Positions 20,517 to 29,638 of a stretch of 64,000 bases of DNA are shown one piece after another. The translations under genes and the position numbers were made by a program. The notes under the pieces are model-generated. The model ran no database searches, was not told the DNA's origin, and saw only the letters and a program-made list of their open reading frames with translations. Origin of the DNA: Flavobacteriales bacterium (GTDB lineage: Bacteria; Bacteroidota; Bacteroidia; Flavobacteriales_D; Sanyastnellaceae); assembly GCA_018402085.1 (NCBI GenBank), contig JAGYJM010000002.1, forward strand, positions 3,414,526 through 3,478,525. Direction: 5' to 3'. The number at the start of each line of letters is the position of its first letter. Within the stretch, counting starts at the first letter, position 1.

Positions 20517-23500
20517 ATGCGTTTTCTATTCACTCTCCTCATTGGCCTTTCGGTGCTGGCGGTAAATGCGCAACAAGGAAAAATTACCGGCACCATCTCC
20601 GATGAAATTACCGGCGAATCGCTGATTCAGGCAACGGTGGTCTTTCAGCCCTCCGGTGGTTCACCACAAGGAGTGTTGACAGATTTTGACGGCCGCTTCT
20701 CTATTGAGCTTGACTACGGCACGTACACGATGAAGATCAGCTACGTCGGTTATGAGCCGATTGAACGAGAAGTCGTTCTGAACAGGCCTAAAATCGACCT
20801 GAATGTAAAGCTAGAGACCATCATGCTTCAGGAGGCGATGGTCACCGCAGATGTAGCCATCGAGCGTGAAACACCTGTGGCATTCTCTAATATCAAGCCC
20901 GCGCAAATCGAAGAAGAACTGGCCTCTCAGCCGCTTCCGATGATTCTTAATACAACTCCGGGTGTTTACGCCACGCAAGAAGGCAGTGACGGCGGCCCGT
21001 CAGTGACCATTCGAGGCTTCAAGCAACGCAACGTATCGGTTATGATTGATGGTATTCCGGTGAACGATATGGAGAATGGAGCGGTATTCTGGAATAACTG
21101 GTTCGGGCTCGACCTGGTGACCCAAACGATGCAGGTGCAGCGGGGTCTTGGGGCTTCGAAACTAGCCCTTCCTGCTATCGGTGGCACCATCAACATCCTG
21201 ACCCAGGGTATCGAAGCCAAACGCAAAACCATGGTAAAAGCTGAGGGTGGAACCACCGGAATGGGGCGGGTGACTCTCGGACATACTTCAGGCCGCCTCG
21301 ATGGGGGCTGGGGCTACACCCTCGCCGGAAGCTACCGTTACGATGACGGATGGGTAGACCAACAGCGTTCGAGCGCATGGTTCTACTACGCCAAAATTCA
21401 GAAAGAGCTCGGTGACCATATGATCAGCCTGTCAGCTATGGGAGCGCCCTCTGTGAACCACACCAAAGCTTATCAGCAGAGAATCCCGACCTACAGCAAA
21501 GAGTTTGCCCGTGATATCTTCAGAGGCTCCGACGAACTCTATGAGCAAATGCGCGAGTACAGTGCCCGTTACTGGACCATCAGTAACGATAACCAACTGG
21601 GTAATGTTTATCCGACGCCGGCTGCAGAACAAGAAGCCATAGCGCAGTTGAATGAGGAGTTCGGCTATGAATCAAGGCAAGACTTCGAAGAGCTCATGAC
21701 GCAGTATGACTTCATCGACACGACCAATGTACTCGAGAAAGGACCCCGGTACAATGTACACTGGGGGAACCTCAATGGTGAGCCCCAGTATGAGCGCGAA
21801 AACCGCTACCACAAGCCGCTCTTCTCCCTACGCCACTCCTGGAGAGCGAATGATAAATTTTTTCTCGTCAATAACCTCTACGCGTCTTTTGGTCGTGGCG
21901 GTGGAACCTCACTGCGAACAGGGGGAAGTTCACTCGGCGCAGGAGACTTTAATGACAACGCTCAAATCGATTTTCAACGCTTCTGGGATGCACATACCCA
22001 ACCCGGTATTTTCGGCGGTGACCCCCCGCCAAACGCGGGATGGTATCTGAGAAGGGCCTTTAATAACCACTATTGGTTCGGCTTGCTCAGCACTTTTAAT
22101 TATGAAATCAACAAGAAGTGGAACCTCTCAGGGGGTCTCGATCTCCGCGACTACCGCGGTGAACACTATGCTGAGGTGGATGACCTCCTCGGAGCACAAT
22201 ACTTCATTGACAACCAGGGCAATCAAAATGAACTGCCTGAAAACGCAGTTGTTGGCGACCGCGTGAGCTACTACTACGACTCGTTCGTTCGCTGGGGCGG
22301 AGTATTTGGCCTCCTTGAGTACAAAGACGAACTCTGGACCGCCTTCGCTAACGTCAGTGCGGTCTACCAGGGATATAACCGCGTTGACTACTACGCACGG
22401 CAGGATGTCATTGTTGATGACATCATTTATTACCAGCAGCTAAGCGTTAATGATGCATTTGTGTTGGATAATGAAACCGGGGATACATTTGTGGCGCAAG
22501 ACCCTGAAGTAGAACAGATCAATTCAGCAGACGGACTCGAGACCTGGATTGTAAATGGTGATACGCTCAGCAATACAACGGTGGTGATGCATGACGACCC
22601 CGAGCGAACCCGCACTTCACAATCTGACTGGAAATGGATTCCCGGCTACACCGTTAAGGTAGGAGGGAATTACAAAATCAATGAATGGCACAGCGCTTTC
22701 GTGAACGTAGGGCACCTGAACCGCACGCCCGTTTTGCAAAACGTGATTGGCTTCGATAATCAGTATGTGAAAAACACCAAAAACGAGATCATTAATTCAA
22801 TTGAGCTCGGGTACTCGTACAGCCGCTATCCGTTCAGTTTTAATGTAAATACGTACTACACAGACTGGAATAACCGCCCTCTCAGTAGCCTGCTTCGCGT
22901 ACTTATCGAAGACGCGAGTGGGGTAGAACGCACCTTGCGAGCGAACATCCCGTCAATGAGCGCAGTGCACATGGGCTTTGAAGTAGACGGCGCATATCAG
23001 TTTAACGAACACTTCACACTTGAAGGCTTTGTTTCTATCGGTGACTGGCGCTGGGATAGTTCTGAAGACGGATTGACCCTGATTGATGAAGAAACGCTGC
23101 TTCCGTTTGAAGATCAAGACGGAAATATTGTGACCGTTCAGTACGATGCAGCAGGGGTCTCTGTTGGTGACGCCCCGCAAACACAGTTCGGAGGGTCATT
23201 GAAAGTGCAATTCGGTAAGTTTTACCTGAAGCCGCGATTTACCTGGTTCGCAAGGCACTTTGCTGACTTTGATCCGTTCAGCCTTAATGGCGAAAATTCA
23301 GGCCGTCAAAGCTGGGAAATACCAGCCTACGGCCTGCTTGATTGCCACGCAGGCTACTCGTTTAAAGTGAAAGATTCACAGGTTGATCTGCGGGTGAGTG
23401 GTTTTAACCTGCTCAATACGCTGTATATTATCAACGCCCAGAACAATGACGGATTTGCCTATTTCCTCTATCGGGGCGAAGACGGAAGGTATAATGACGA

Positions 23501-23603
23501 CCTTCGCTATTATTTTGATGAAAACAATTTTGACGCCGCATCGGCAAGCGTATTCATGGGCTATGGCTCACGCGGAAACGTGTCGTTGAGGGTGCGCTTT
23601 TAA
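20517..23603 (+). CDS. TonB-dependent receptor with carboxypeptidase-regulatory-like domain
   Basis: A 1028-residue outer-membrane receptor. Signal peptide to residue ~18; a CarboxypepD-regulatory-like domain at ~22-105 (GKITGTISDEITGESLIQATV, ISYVGYEPIEREV) as in SusC-type proteins; a plug domain at ~130-235 (GPSVTIRGFKQRNVSVMIDGIPVNDM, LPAIGGTINILTQG); then a 22-strand-type barrel ending RGNVSLRVRF with the terminal Phe. It lacks a partner SusD. The start at 20517 has GGAG five bases upstream, an unusually SD-like site for this phylum. It lies between a lamin-tail protein and a secreted PLD-type enzyme, so it may import a product made by that enzyme; the substrate is unknown. Confidence 0.92.
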   Translation: MRFLFTLLIGLSVLAVNAQQGKITGTISDEITGESLIQATVVFQPSGGSPQGVLTDFDGRFSIELDYGTYTMKISYVGYEPIEREVVLNRPKIDLNVKLETIMLQEAMVTADVAIERETPVAFSNIKPAQIEEELASQPLPMILNTTPGVYATQEGSDGGPSVTIRGFKQRNVSVMIDGIPVNDMENGAVFWNNWFGLDLVTQTMQVQRGLGASKLALPAIGGTINILTQGIEAKRKTMVKAEGGTTGMGRVTLGHTSGRLDGGWGYTLAGSYRYDDGWVDQQRSSAWFYYAKIQKELGDHMISLSAMGAPSVNHTKAYQQRIPTYSKEFARDIFRGSDELYEQMREYSARYWTISNDNQLGNVYPTPAAEQEAIAQLNEEFGYESRQDFEELMTQYDFIDTTNVLEKGPRYNVHWGNLNGEPQYERENRYHKPLFSLRHSWRANDKFFLVNNLYASFGRGGGTSLRTGGSSLGAGDFNDNAQIDFQRFWDAHTQPGIFGGDPPPNAGWYLRRAFNNHYWFGLLSTFNYEINKKWNLSGGLDLRDYRGEHYAEVDDLLGAQYFIDNQGNQNELPENAVVGDRVSYYYDSFVRWGGVFGLLEYKDELWTAFANVSAVYQGYNRVDYYARQDVIVDDIIYYQQLSVNDAFVLDNETGDTFVAQDPEVEQINSADGLETWIVNGDTLSNTTVVMHDDPERTRTSQSDWKWIPGYTVKVGGNYKINEWHSAFVNVGHLNRTPVLQNVIGFDNQYVKNTKNEIINSIELGYSYSRYPFSFNVNTYYTDWNNRPLSSLLRVLIEDASGVERTLRANIPSMSAVHMGFEVDGAYQFNEHFTLEGFVSIGDWRWDSSEDGLTLIDEETLLPFEDQDGNIVTVQYDAAGVSVGDAPQTQFGGSLKVQFGKFYLKPRFTWFARHFADFDPFSLNGENSGRQSWEIPAYGLLDCHAGYSFKVKDSQVDLRVSGFNLLNTLYIINAQNNDGFAYFLYRGEDGRYNDDLRYYFDENNFDAASASVFMGYGSRGNVSLRVRF

Positions 23604-23612
23604 TTCAAGTTT

Positions 23613-25805
23613 ATGCAAAAGCTTAGTTCCTTTTTCTTTTTTCTGCTCATCGCAGGATGGTCGGTTGCACAAACCGACATTGCCGATGCACGAGCCAACT
23701 TTAATCTCGACGATGTCGTAACCGTTACCGGAATCGTCACTAATGACGCCAGCCTCGGCTCTGTGCGCTATATCCAGGATGGAAGTGCCGGTATTGCGGT
23801 ATATCCCGGTCAGAACTGGGACGGTTTCGATGAGCCGATGCCGGGCGACGAGATCACCGTAACCGGACCCCTCACTGAATTCAATGGTCTTCTCGAAGTA
23901 GGTCCCGGGATCACTGAGCTTACCATCAATAGCTCTGACAACCCTTTGCCTGCGCCCTTGAGCATTCTGCCTTCTGAGGCTGATGAATCACTCGAAGGTC
24001 AACTCGTTACCATTCAAGAGGCGACCTTTTCTCAAGGCGGACAAGTCATTGCGGGCAACAACACCTATGACTTTACTGCTTCAGGCGAGAGCGGAGTGAT
24101 TTACGTGCGAAACGGAAACTACCTCGTTGATGCGATCTTACCTGCCGGTGCAGTTACACTTGTCGGTGTTGTTTCTCAGTTCGATCCGGATGATAGCGGC
24201 GATGGTTACCAGATTCTCCCGCGATCGACGGAAGACATCATTCCTGAATCTCCCATCAATATCGCATCTGTCATTGACCAGATCGAGATCACGCAAACTT
24301 CATTTACCCTCACATGGCTCACCGATACCCCCGGAGATTCTCGCGTGGAGTATGGCTTGACCCCGGCACTCGGCCAGGAAGTAGTGGTGGATGAATCCGT
24401 AACCTCGCACGCTGTACCTCTTGATGGGCTCACCCCCGGCACAGTGTATTATGCGCGGGTGATCTCTACACAGGGAGAGAACAGCACGGAGAGCCCTGTT
24501 CGCGCATTTGCGACTGTCTCGCAGTCGAGCGGAGACATTCTTGTGTATTTCAACCACCCCGTTGACAATACCGTTGCAACCGATGAGCTCGCGCTGAACA
24601 TCGGAGCCGATATGAATGACACAATTGCTGCCTACATCACAGGAGCGCAGCACACGGTAGATATTGCCGCCTACAACATCAATAATAGCCTCATCGTTGA
24701 CGCCATCAATCAAGCCCACAGCAACGGGGTGCAGGTGCGTTACATCGCACAGGGTACTAATGCGAATATGGGCATTGATGACTTTGATAGCGGCATACCG
24801 GTGCATTACCGCCAGGATGATAACGGAAGCGGAATGCACAACAAATTCATTGTAGTTGATGCAGAATACGTTGATGAAGCTACCGTTCTCACAGGCTCAA
24901 CCAACCTCACCACCAATAACCTTGTAGATGACCCCAATAACCTGATCATCTTCAAAGACCAGAGCCTCGCCCGCTCTTTCGTGATTGAGTTCAACGAGAT
25001 GTGGGGTAGTGAAGGCGCTGCGCCCGATCCGGCTAATGCGCTCTTTGGTGAAAATAAAACCATCAATACACCACGCAAATTCATCATCGGTGGTGTGGAT
25101 GTTGAATTGTATTTCTCACCTACAGACGGCACCAATTCAGCAATACTCGAAGCACTCAATTCAACAGAGTACGACCTCGAATTTGCCCTGCTTGTACTGA
25201 CCCGTAATGACATTGGCGATGCCATCATTGAGATTGGGGAAAGCATTTTCATCAACCCGATCGGCGCTATCGAACAGGTGAATGTGCAAGGTTCTGAGTT
25301 TGACGCACTCGTGGCTGCAGGCATCGAAGTGTACTCGCATCAGGGTATTCCGCTGTCTCTGCATCACAAGTTTGGTATTGTTGATCACAGCCAGCCCCTT
25401 GCAGACCCTATCGTGATCACCGGCTCGCACAACTGGTCTACCTCAGCTGAAACCGTCAACGATGAGAATACCGTGATCGTGCACGATGCCACTATCGCGA
25501 ACATTTACCACCAGGCATTTCGCGGTATTCTGCAAGAAATGGGCGTGAGCGTTGAAGAGATGACGGATCAAGCCACACTCAAGGTATATCCTAACCCTGT
25601 GCGCAATACCCTCTTTTTGCAGTCGCCAGAGGGCTTCCGCAATGCAGTGGTGCGGGTGTTGAGTGTTGACGGTCGAGAACTGATGCAGGTCAATTTTAAC
25701 GGGCCACTCGCTGCGGTCAACGTTGATCAGTTGCCTGTAGGCACCTATATGATGGCCGTTGAACAAGAAGGGAAACGCCAGGTCTTGCGCTTTGTGAAGC
25801 ACTGA
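23613..25805 (+). CDS. Secreted phospholipase-D-superfamily enzyme (two HKD motifs), T9SS cargo
   Basis: A 730-residue protein starting 9 bp after the TonB receptor. Signal peptide to residue ~19; an OB-fold domain of the kind found in secreted nucleases (DIADARANFNLDDVVTVTGIV, ~20-200); a fibronectin type III/purple-phosphatase-like domain (~210-300). Two PLD half-sites follow: HNKFIVVD at ~residue 410 with TGSTNLT, and HHKFGIVD at ~583 with TGSHNWS. Two HKD motifs make a complete active site for phosphodiester hydrolysis. The last ~75 residues are a T9SS type A domain (LKVYPNPVRNTLFL to LRFVKH). The OB-plus-HKD arrangement favours a nuclease over a lipase, but this is inference. A terminator follows immediately. 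Confidence 0.88.
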   Translation: MQKLSSFFFFLLIAGWSVAQTDIADARANFNLDDVVTVTGIVTNDASLGSVRYIQDGSAGIAVYPGQNWDGFDEPMPGDEITVTGPLTEFNGLLEVGPGITELTINSSDNPLPAPLSILPSEADESLEGQLVTIQEATFSQGGQVIAGNNTYDFTASGESGVIYVRNGNYLVDAILPAGAVTLVGVVSQFDPDDSGDGYQILPRSTEDIIPESPINIASVIDQIEITQTSFTLTWLTDTPGDSRVEYGLTPALGQEVVVDESVTSHAVPLDGLTPGTVYYARVISTQGENSTESPVRAFATVSQSSGDILVYFNHPVDNTVATDELALNIGADMNDTIAAYITGAQHTVDIAAYNINNSLIVDAINQAHSNGVQVRYIAQGTNANMGIDDFDSGIPVHYRQDDNGSGMHNKFIVVDAEYVDEATVLTGSTNLTTNNLVDDPNNLIIFKDQSLARSFVIEFNEMWGSEGAAPDPANALFGENKTINTPRKFIIGGVDVELYFSPTDGTNSAILEALNSTEYDLEFALLVLTRNDIGDAIIEIGESIFINPIGAIEQVNVQGSEFDALVAAGIEVYSHQGIPLSLHHKFGIVDHSQPLADPIVITGSHNWSTSAETVNDENTVIVHDATIANIYHQAFRGILQEMGVSVEEMTDQATLKVYPNPVRNTLFLQSPEGFRNAVVRVLSVDGRELMQVNFNGPLAAVNVDQLPVGTYMMAVEQEGKRQVLRFVKH

Positions 25806-25827
25806 CCCCTGAAGATTATTTTATCTG

Positions 25828-25854
25828 AAAGCCCGCAATTGCGGGCTTTTTTGT
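25828..25854 (+). terminator. Rho-independent terminator after PLD-type gene
   Basis: Perfect palindrome with 11-bp arms (25828-25849: AAAGCCCGCAA and its complement) directly followed by T residues to 25852. It closes the TonB receptor/PLD unit and insulates it from the next promoter 32 bp downstream. Confidence 0.9.
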
Positions 25855-25885
25855 GGACAGAAGCAGCAAATAAGACTGGTGTAAA

Positions 25886-25917
25886 TTTGGAATTAGACAA
25901 GTCTAAAAATATCTTTG
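25886..25917 (+). promoter_or_regulatory. Bacteroidota-type promoter with embedded 14-bp palindromic operator candidate
   Basis: TTTG at 25886-25889, a 20-bp spacer, and TATCTTTG at 25910-25917 match the -33/-7 consensus (TTTG, TAnnTTTG) exactly. The spacer contains the perfect inverted repeat TTAGACAAGTCTAA (25893-25906). A protein bound there would block the promoter. The start codon used downstream is at 25935, giving a very short leader (about 10-14 nt). Confidence 0.7.
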
Positions 25918-25934
25918 TGTCTACATTGAATGAC

Positions 25935-28313
25935 ATGGGAAGACTGCTTTTTATTTGGATTGTACTGTTCGCTGTCAGCATGCCGCTATCGGCTCAGGTG
26001 CAGGTTTCGGGAAGGGTGGTCAGTGAAAAAGGGGGGGTGCCTTATGCGTCGGTCGTTTTCTCAGCCATTGAACACAAGGTTGCAGCCGCTGCCGGAGAAG
26101 ATGGGGCATTTGTGATCACATTACCTCAAGAAGGGGCCTATCTACTCGAAGCTTTTGCGGTTGGTTTTCAGCGCAAAGCGCTGGATGTTGATGTGTCGGC
26201 GAAGCAAACAGAGCTTGCTCCCGTGAGGCTTGAACTTGATCTGTTGGAGCTTGACCAGGTGGTGGTAACAGGTAGCAGGTCGCCTGTAGCCAGTTACCTC
26301 TCTCCGGTGATTGTGAACCGCATTGACGAACGGATTTTTGAAAGCACACAGGCGCTCAGTCTTTCAGAAGGACTCAGCTTTTCACCCGGACTTCGTGTAG
26401 AAAACAACTGTCAGAACTGCGGGTTTACCCAGCTTCGTATGAATGGTTTGGAGGGCGCGTATTCTCAGGTGCTCATCAACAGCCGTCCGGTATTTTCTGC
26501 GCTCGCCGGAGTTTACGGACTGGAAATGATTCCTCCCAACATGATTGACCGTGTTGAGGTGGTGAAAGGCGGAGGTTCTGTGCTGTATGGGGGCAATGCT
26601 ATCGGCGGAACCGTGAATATCATCACGAAAGATCCGCTTGAGAATACCTTTGAAGCCGGAATCAACCAATCAATGATCAATGGTGAAGCGTCTGACAGGG
26701 CGTTCAATTTCAATGGCACATTGGTTTCAGACGACTTAAAGCAAGGGATCAGTCTTTATGGGTTCGCGAGAAACAGAGACCATTGGGACGCGAACGGAGA
26801 TGGTTTTTCGGAGGTGACCTTGCTTGAAAACACCACGTTTGGGTTGAATGCGTACTGGCATCCCGATGACCGCAATAAGCTGCGACTGGATGTGCATCAT
26901 ATTGCTGAATTCAGGAGGGGAGGCAATGACTTTGACCTTGCTCCCCACCAGGCCGCTGTAGCTGAACAGCTTGACCACAGAATTACTCATGCCGGATTGA
27001 GCTATGAATGGTTTAGCCGTGATTATCGTCATAAAGTTTCGGCCTACGGCAGCGCTCAATTCACCACCCGCAGAAGTTATTATGGCGGTGGTGGAAGGGT
27101 GCTGACCGCAGCTGACAGTCTGACGGCCGAAGACCTGCTGGCGATTAACGCATATGGTAATTCAGAAGACCTGGCAGCGGTTAGTGGCCTCCAGTATGCC
27201 TTTACATTGAACGAGGAGCTATTGATTACGGCCGGAAGTGAATGGCAGCACAATAACGTTACAGATGCCATGCCCGGTTACGAGCGCACTATTGAACAAA
27301 CGGTGAACGCTATAGGAAACTACATGCAGGTGCAGTGGGAGCCTTTGAAAAACCTGAGTATTGTTGGCGGAGTCCGCCATGATCGAGTACATATTAGCGG
27401 GTTGTATGATTACAGTGAAGAGTCGTTTAGCCTGAGGCGCAACCTGCCGGTAGTGGTTCCTCGGCTATCGCTGATGTATGAACTGAACGGATACCTGAAG
27501 GTTCGTGGGTCTTATGCACAGGGTTACCGCGCTCCGCAGGCGTTTGATGAAGACCTCCACATCGAAACGGTGGGTGGTGCAGCGCGGTTCGTGCGCCTTG
27601 ACCCTGAGTTGCAGACGGAGACTTCAGACAGTTTTACGGCTTCATTGAATTACGCCCGCCGCGACGGTGATTTGCAGGGTAATATGGTGTTGGAAGGATT
27701 CATGACAATGCTGAACAACCCGTTTGTGCTGTCTGATCAGACCGAGCTGGCATCGGGAGTGGCAGTGATTACTAAACGAAATGGCAGCGGAGCAAGGGTG
27801 CAGGGCTTGAACCTTGAAGGGCAGGTGGCATACACTTCGAAATGGACTTTCCGCTTCGGCGCAACACTTCAGTCTGCGCGTTTCAACGAGCCTGAAGTAT
27901 TGTGGGAGCCCGATACGCCGAACGAAGATTTGCCCCAGACACAGACGAGCCAGTTACTGCGCACACCTGAAACGTATGGGTTTGCAACGGTGCAATATCA
28001 GCCGGTCAAAGGGGTGACTCTTGATTATTCGGGGGTGTACACAGGGTCGATGCATGTGGCGCATGTCATTGACCCCAACACAGAGTACACGGTGATCAAA
28101 CGCACCCCCTCTTTCTTTGAACACAACGGCAAGGTCAGTTGCGTCTTAACGCCGAAAGACGCATACACCCTAACCCTTTTTGTCGGGGTGCAAAACATCG
28201 GTAACAGCTTTCAAGATGACTTTGACCAGGGCGCTGACCGAGATGCCGGTTATGTATACGGACCCATTCGTCCGCGTACTTTTTTCGGTGGTTTGAAGGT
28301 TAGTTTTCGCTGA
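25935..28313 (+). CDS. TonB-dependent receptor, metal/siderophore-type
   Basis: About 792 residues from MGRLLFIWIVLFAV; an earlier in-frame ATG lies upstream of the promoter, so it is not used. Signal peptide to ~residue 20, a short CarboxypepD-regulatory-like domain (~22-105), a plug (~115-235) with the unusual Cys-containing stretch ENNCQNCGFTQLRMNGLEG and GGGSVLYGGNAIGGTVNIIT, then a barrel ending FFGGLKVSFR. The CQNC plug stretch is shared by Bacteroidota receptors usually labelled ferrienterochelin/colicin-type. With the palindrome in its promoter this suggests a metal-regulated importer; the ligand is inferred, not shown. A hairpin and a rhodanese lipoprotein gene follow. Confidence 0.88.
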   Translation: MGRLLFIWIVLFAVSMPLSAQVQVSGRVVSEKGGVPYASVVFSAIEHKVAAAAGEDGAFVITLPQEGAYLLEAFAVGFQRKALDVDVSAKQTELAPVRLELDLLELDQVVVTGSRSPVASYLSPVIVNRIDERIFESTQALSLSEGLSFSPGLRVENNCQNCGFTQLRMNGLEGAYSQVLINSRPVFSALAGVYGLEMIPPNMIDRVEVVKGGGSVLYGGNAIGGTVNIITKDPLENTFEAGINQSMINGEASDRAFNFNGTLVSDDLKQGISLYGFARNRDHWDANGDGFSEVTLLENTTFGLNAYWHPDDRNKLRLDVHHIAEFRRGGNDFDLAPHQAAVAEQLDHRITHAGLSYEWFSRDYRHKVSAYGSAQFTTRRSYYGGGGRVLTAADSLTAEDLLAINAYGNSEDLAAVSGLQYAFTLNEELLITAGSEWQHNNVTDAMPGYERTIEQTVNAIGNYMQVQWEPLKNLSIVGGVRHDRVHISGLYDYSEESFSLRRNLPVVVPRLSLMYELNGYLKVRGSYAQGYRAPQAFDEDLHIETVGGAARFVRLDPELQTETSDSFTASLNYARRDGDLQGNMVLEGFMTMLNNPFVLSDQTELASGVAVITKRNGSGARVQGLNLEGQVAYTSKWTFRFGATLQSARFNEPEVLWEPDTPNEDLPQTQTSQLLRTPETYGFATVQYQPVKGVTLDYSGVYTGSMHVAHVIDPNTEYTVIKRTPSFFEHNGKVSCVLTPKDAYTLTLFVGVQNIGNSFQDDFDQGADRDAGYVYGPIRPRTFFGGLKVSFR

Positions 28314-28368
28314 GGCAAATGGGTACAATGAGCTCGATGGATGTTCTTTGGTGATGAGCGTCACTGAT

Positions 28369-28399
28369 GATCCCGAATGAAAGTCTTTATTTTGGGATC
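28369..28399 (+). other. Long imperfect hairpin upstream of rhodanese gene
   Basis: GATCCC at 28369-28374 pairs with GGGATC at 28394-28399, and the stem continues inward with two mismatches to a 1-2-nt centre. No T-run follows. It may be an attenuator, an mRNA end-protecting structure or an operator between the receptor and rhodanese genes. Confidence 0.45.
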
Positions 28400-28404
28400 G
28401 TGTT

Positions 28405-28432
28405 CGCATCCCCCGCTTCTGCGGGGAGAAAA
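28405..28432. repeat. REP-like hairpin, CCCCGC/GCGGGG variant
   Basis: CCCCGC-TTCT-GCGGGG (28411-28426) with flanks CGCAT and AGAAAAG, the same flanks as the hairpin at 49146-49175 (CGCATCCGCCGC-TTTT-GCGGCGAGAAAAG). The paired changes in both arms mean the stem is conserved while the sequence differs. It sits just before the rhodanese start. Confidence 0.5.
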
Positions 28433-28440
28433 GAAAAACC

Positions 28441-28914
28441 ATGAAGAAAACGACCTTACTCATGCTGCCGCTGGCAGTTGCCCTGATGGCATGTAATAGC
28501 CCGGAGCAGTCACAGACGGCTGAAGAAACGCCAGAAACCATGCTGCAAGAAGGGCAGGCTGACCAGTCAGACGTGCCTCAGGCGACGGCGATGGACGTGG
28601 CTCCCAAGCGATTTAAGCAGTTAATGGAGGAGAAACCAGAGGCGATTGTGCTCGATGTGCGCACAGATGTGGAGGTAGCTGATGGCGTAATACCCGGCGC
28701 TCAACAAATGGATTTTCGCTCAGGCGAGTTTAAGGCGCAAGTGAAGGAGCTGGATACATCGAAGCCGGTGCTCGTGTATTGCGCAGTGGGTGGCCGCAGT
28801 GGTGCTGCGATGGAGATCATGTCAAAAATGGGGTTCACGGAGGTGTATAACCTGCAGGGAGGAATCAATAAGTGGAAGGCAGAAGGGCACGCAGTTGAGC
28901 CGTTGTCAGAATGA
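28441..28914 (+). CDS. Rhodanese-like lipoprotein
   Basis: A 157-residue protein with a lipoprotein signal (LMAC, Cys18), an acidic linker (~20-50) and one rhodanese domain. The active-site loop is CAVGGRS (Cys114), with LDVRTDVEVADGVIPGA upstream and YNLQGGINKWKAEGH at the end. Single-domain rhodaneses carry a persulfide on the Cys and move sulfur or act in redox and metal handling; this one should sit in the periplasm attached to a membrane. Its stop overlaps the next start (ATGA), so the two are translationally coupled. A TonB receptor with a possible metal operator lies upstream, which hints at a metal or sulfur role. Confidence 0.9.
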   Translation: MKKTTLLMLPLAVALMACNSPEQSQTAEETPETMLQEGQADQSDVPQATAMDVAPKRFKQLMEEKPEAIVLDVRTDVEVADGVIPGAQQMDFRSGEFKAQVKELDTSKPVLVYCAVGGRSGAAMEIMSKMGFTEVYNLQGGINKWKAEGHAVEPLSE

Positions 28915-29150
28915 GAAGCACACTGAATGATTGGCGCATGATGCTGGTGCTGAGTTTGACACTCGGTCTGGCGCCGTTTTTACCGGAGCCGCACCTTTTC
29001 GGTAAAATTCGCTGGGTTCTGGGAGGTGCCGAGGGGATGCAGTTGATGGACTGGCTGGACCTGCTCATGCACGGCACACCCTGGTTGCTTTTCATTCGAG
29101 CGGCGACTCTGGCAATCCGCAATCGGCAAAAGGCGAATACAGCAACTTAG
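28911..29150 (+). CDS. Small conserved inner-membrane protein
   Basis: A 79-residue protein whose ATG overlaps the rhodanese stop by 4 bp. It has one hydrophobic segment near residues 10-25 (MLVLSLTLGLAPFLP), a conserved-looking amphipathic middle (EPHLFGKIRWVLGGAEGMQLMDWLDLLMHGTPWLL) and a second hydrophobic stretch near 55-66. Proteins with this pattern in Bacteroidota are sometimes labelled RND transporter, but it is far too short to be one. Function unknown; coupling to the rhodanese suggests a shared job. The stop overlaps the convergent gldH stop by 4 bp. Confidence 0.7.
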   Translation: MRSTLNDWRMMLVLSLTLGLAPFLPEPHLFGKIRWVLGGAEGMQLMDWLDLLMHGTPWLLFIRAATLAIRNRQKANTAT

Positions 29151-29638
29151 TGTTCGCCACTGACTGACTCGAGAGCGAAACCAACATCCATGATTTCGCG
29201 GAGCGTATCATGGCGCATGGCGTGAGTGATTTTCACAGTATACTCGCCCGGCAGTGGGAAAATGGCTTTTGGGTTGAGGATGATGCGATGATTCACGAGG
29301 TTACCCGATGCCTTGCCCGTCCAGCGCCCTTTTGGATCAGCAAGTACACACTCGAGCGTATCTACTGAGAGCTTTCCGTTTGGGAAGTCTAGTTGCATAA
29401 ACAGGAATAGGTTGCTGTAGCGATAGGCTTCGGTATGCCGGAGGTTCAGCAAGAAGCTGTAGGCAGAGGTGGTATCTTCGACCTCAAAGGTGAAGGTCGC
29501 CGGGTTTCCGGCTGACCATTCACCGTTAAAGGTCTGCATTTTCTCATAGAATGGAGCTTCGCGGCATGATGACAAAAACAGGGTGGCGGCCACCACTGTT
29601 ATTGACAGCATGAGTTTTACCGCATGCGAAAGACTCAT
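29147..29638 (-). CDS. gldH: Gliding motility lipoprotein GldH
   Basis: A 163-residue lipoprotein (lipobox LSSC, Cys25) with the GldH pattern: YSFLLNLRHTEAYRYSNLFLFMQLDFPNG, then DTLECVLADPKGRWTGKASG and PLPGEYTVKITHAMRHD. GldH is needed for gliding in Flavobacterium johnsoniae and is widespread in the phylum, including non-gliders, so presence alone does not prove motility. Its start overlaps the ricT stop by 4 bp (ATGA on the minus strand), so it is co-translated with that gene; this ricT-gldH order is common in Bacteroidota. Confidence 0.9.
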   Translation of the reverse strand: MSLSHAVKLMLSITVVAATLFLSSCREAPFYEKMQTFNGEWSAGNPATFTFEVEDTTSAYSFLLNLRHTEAYRYSNLFLFMQLDFPNGKLSVDTLECVLADPKGRWTGKASGNLVNHRIILNPKAIFPLPGEYTVKITHAMRHDTLREIMDVGFALESVSGEH

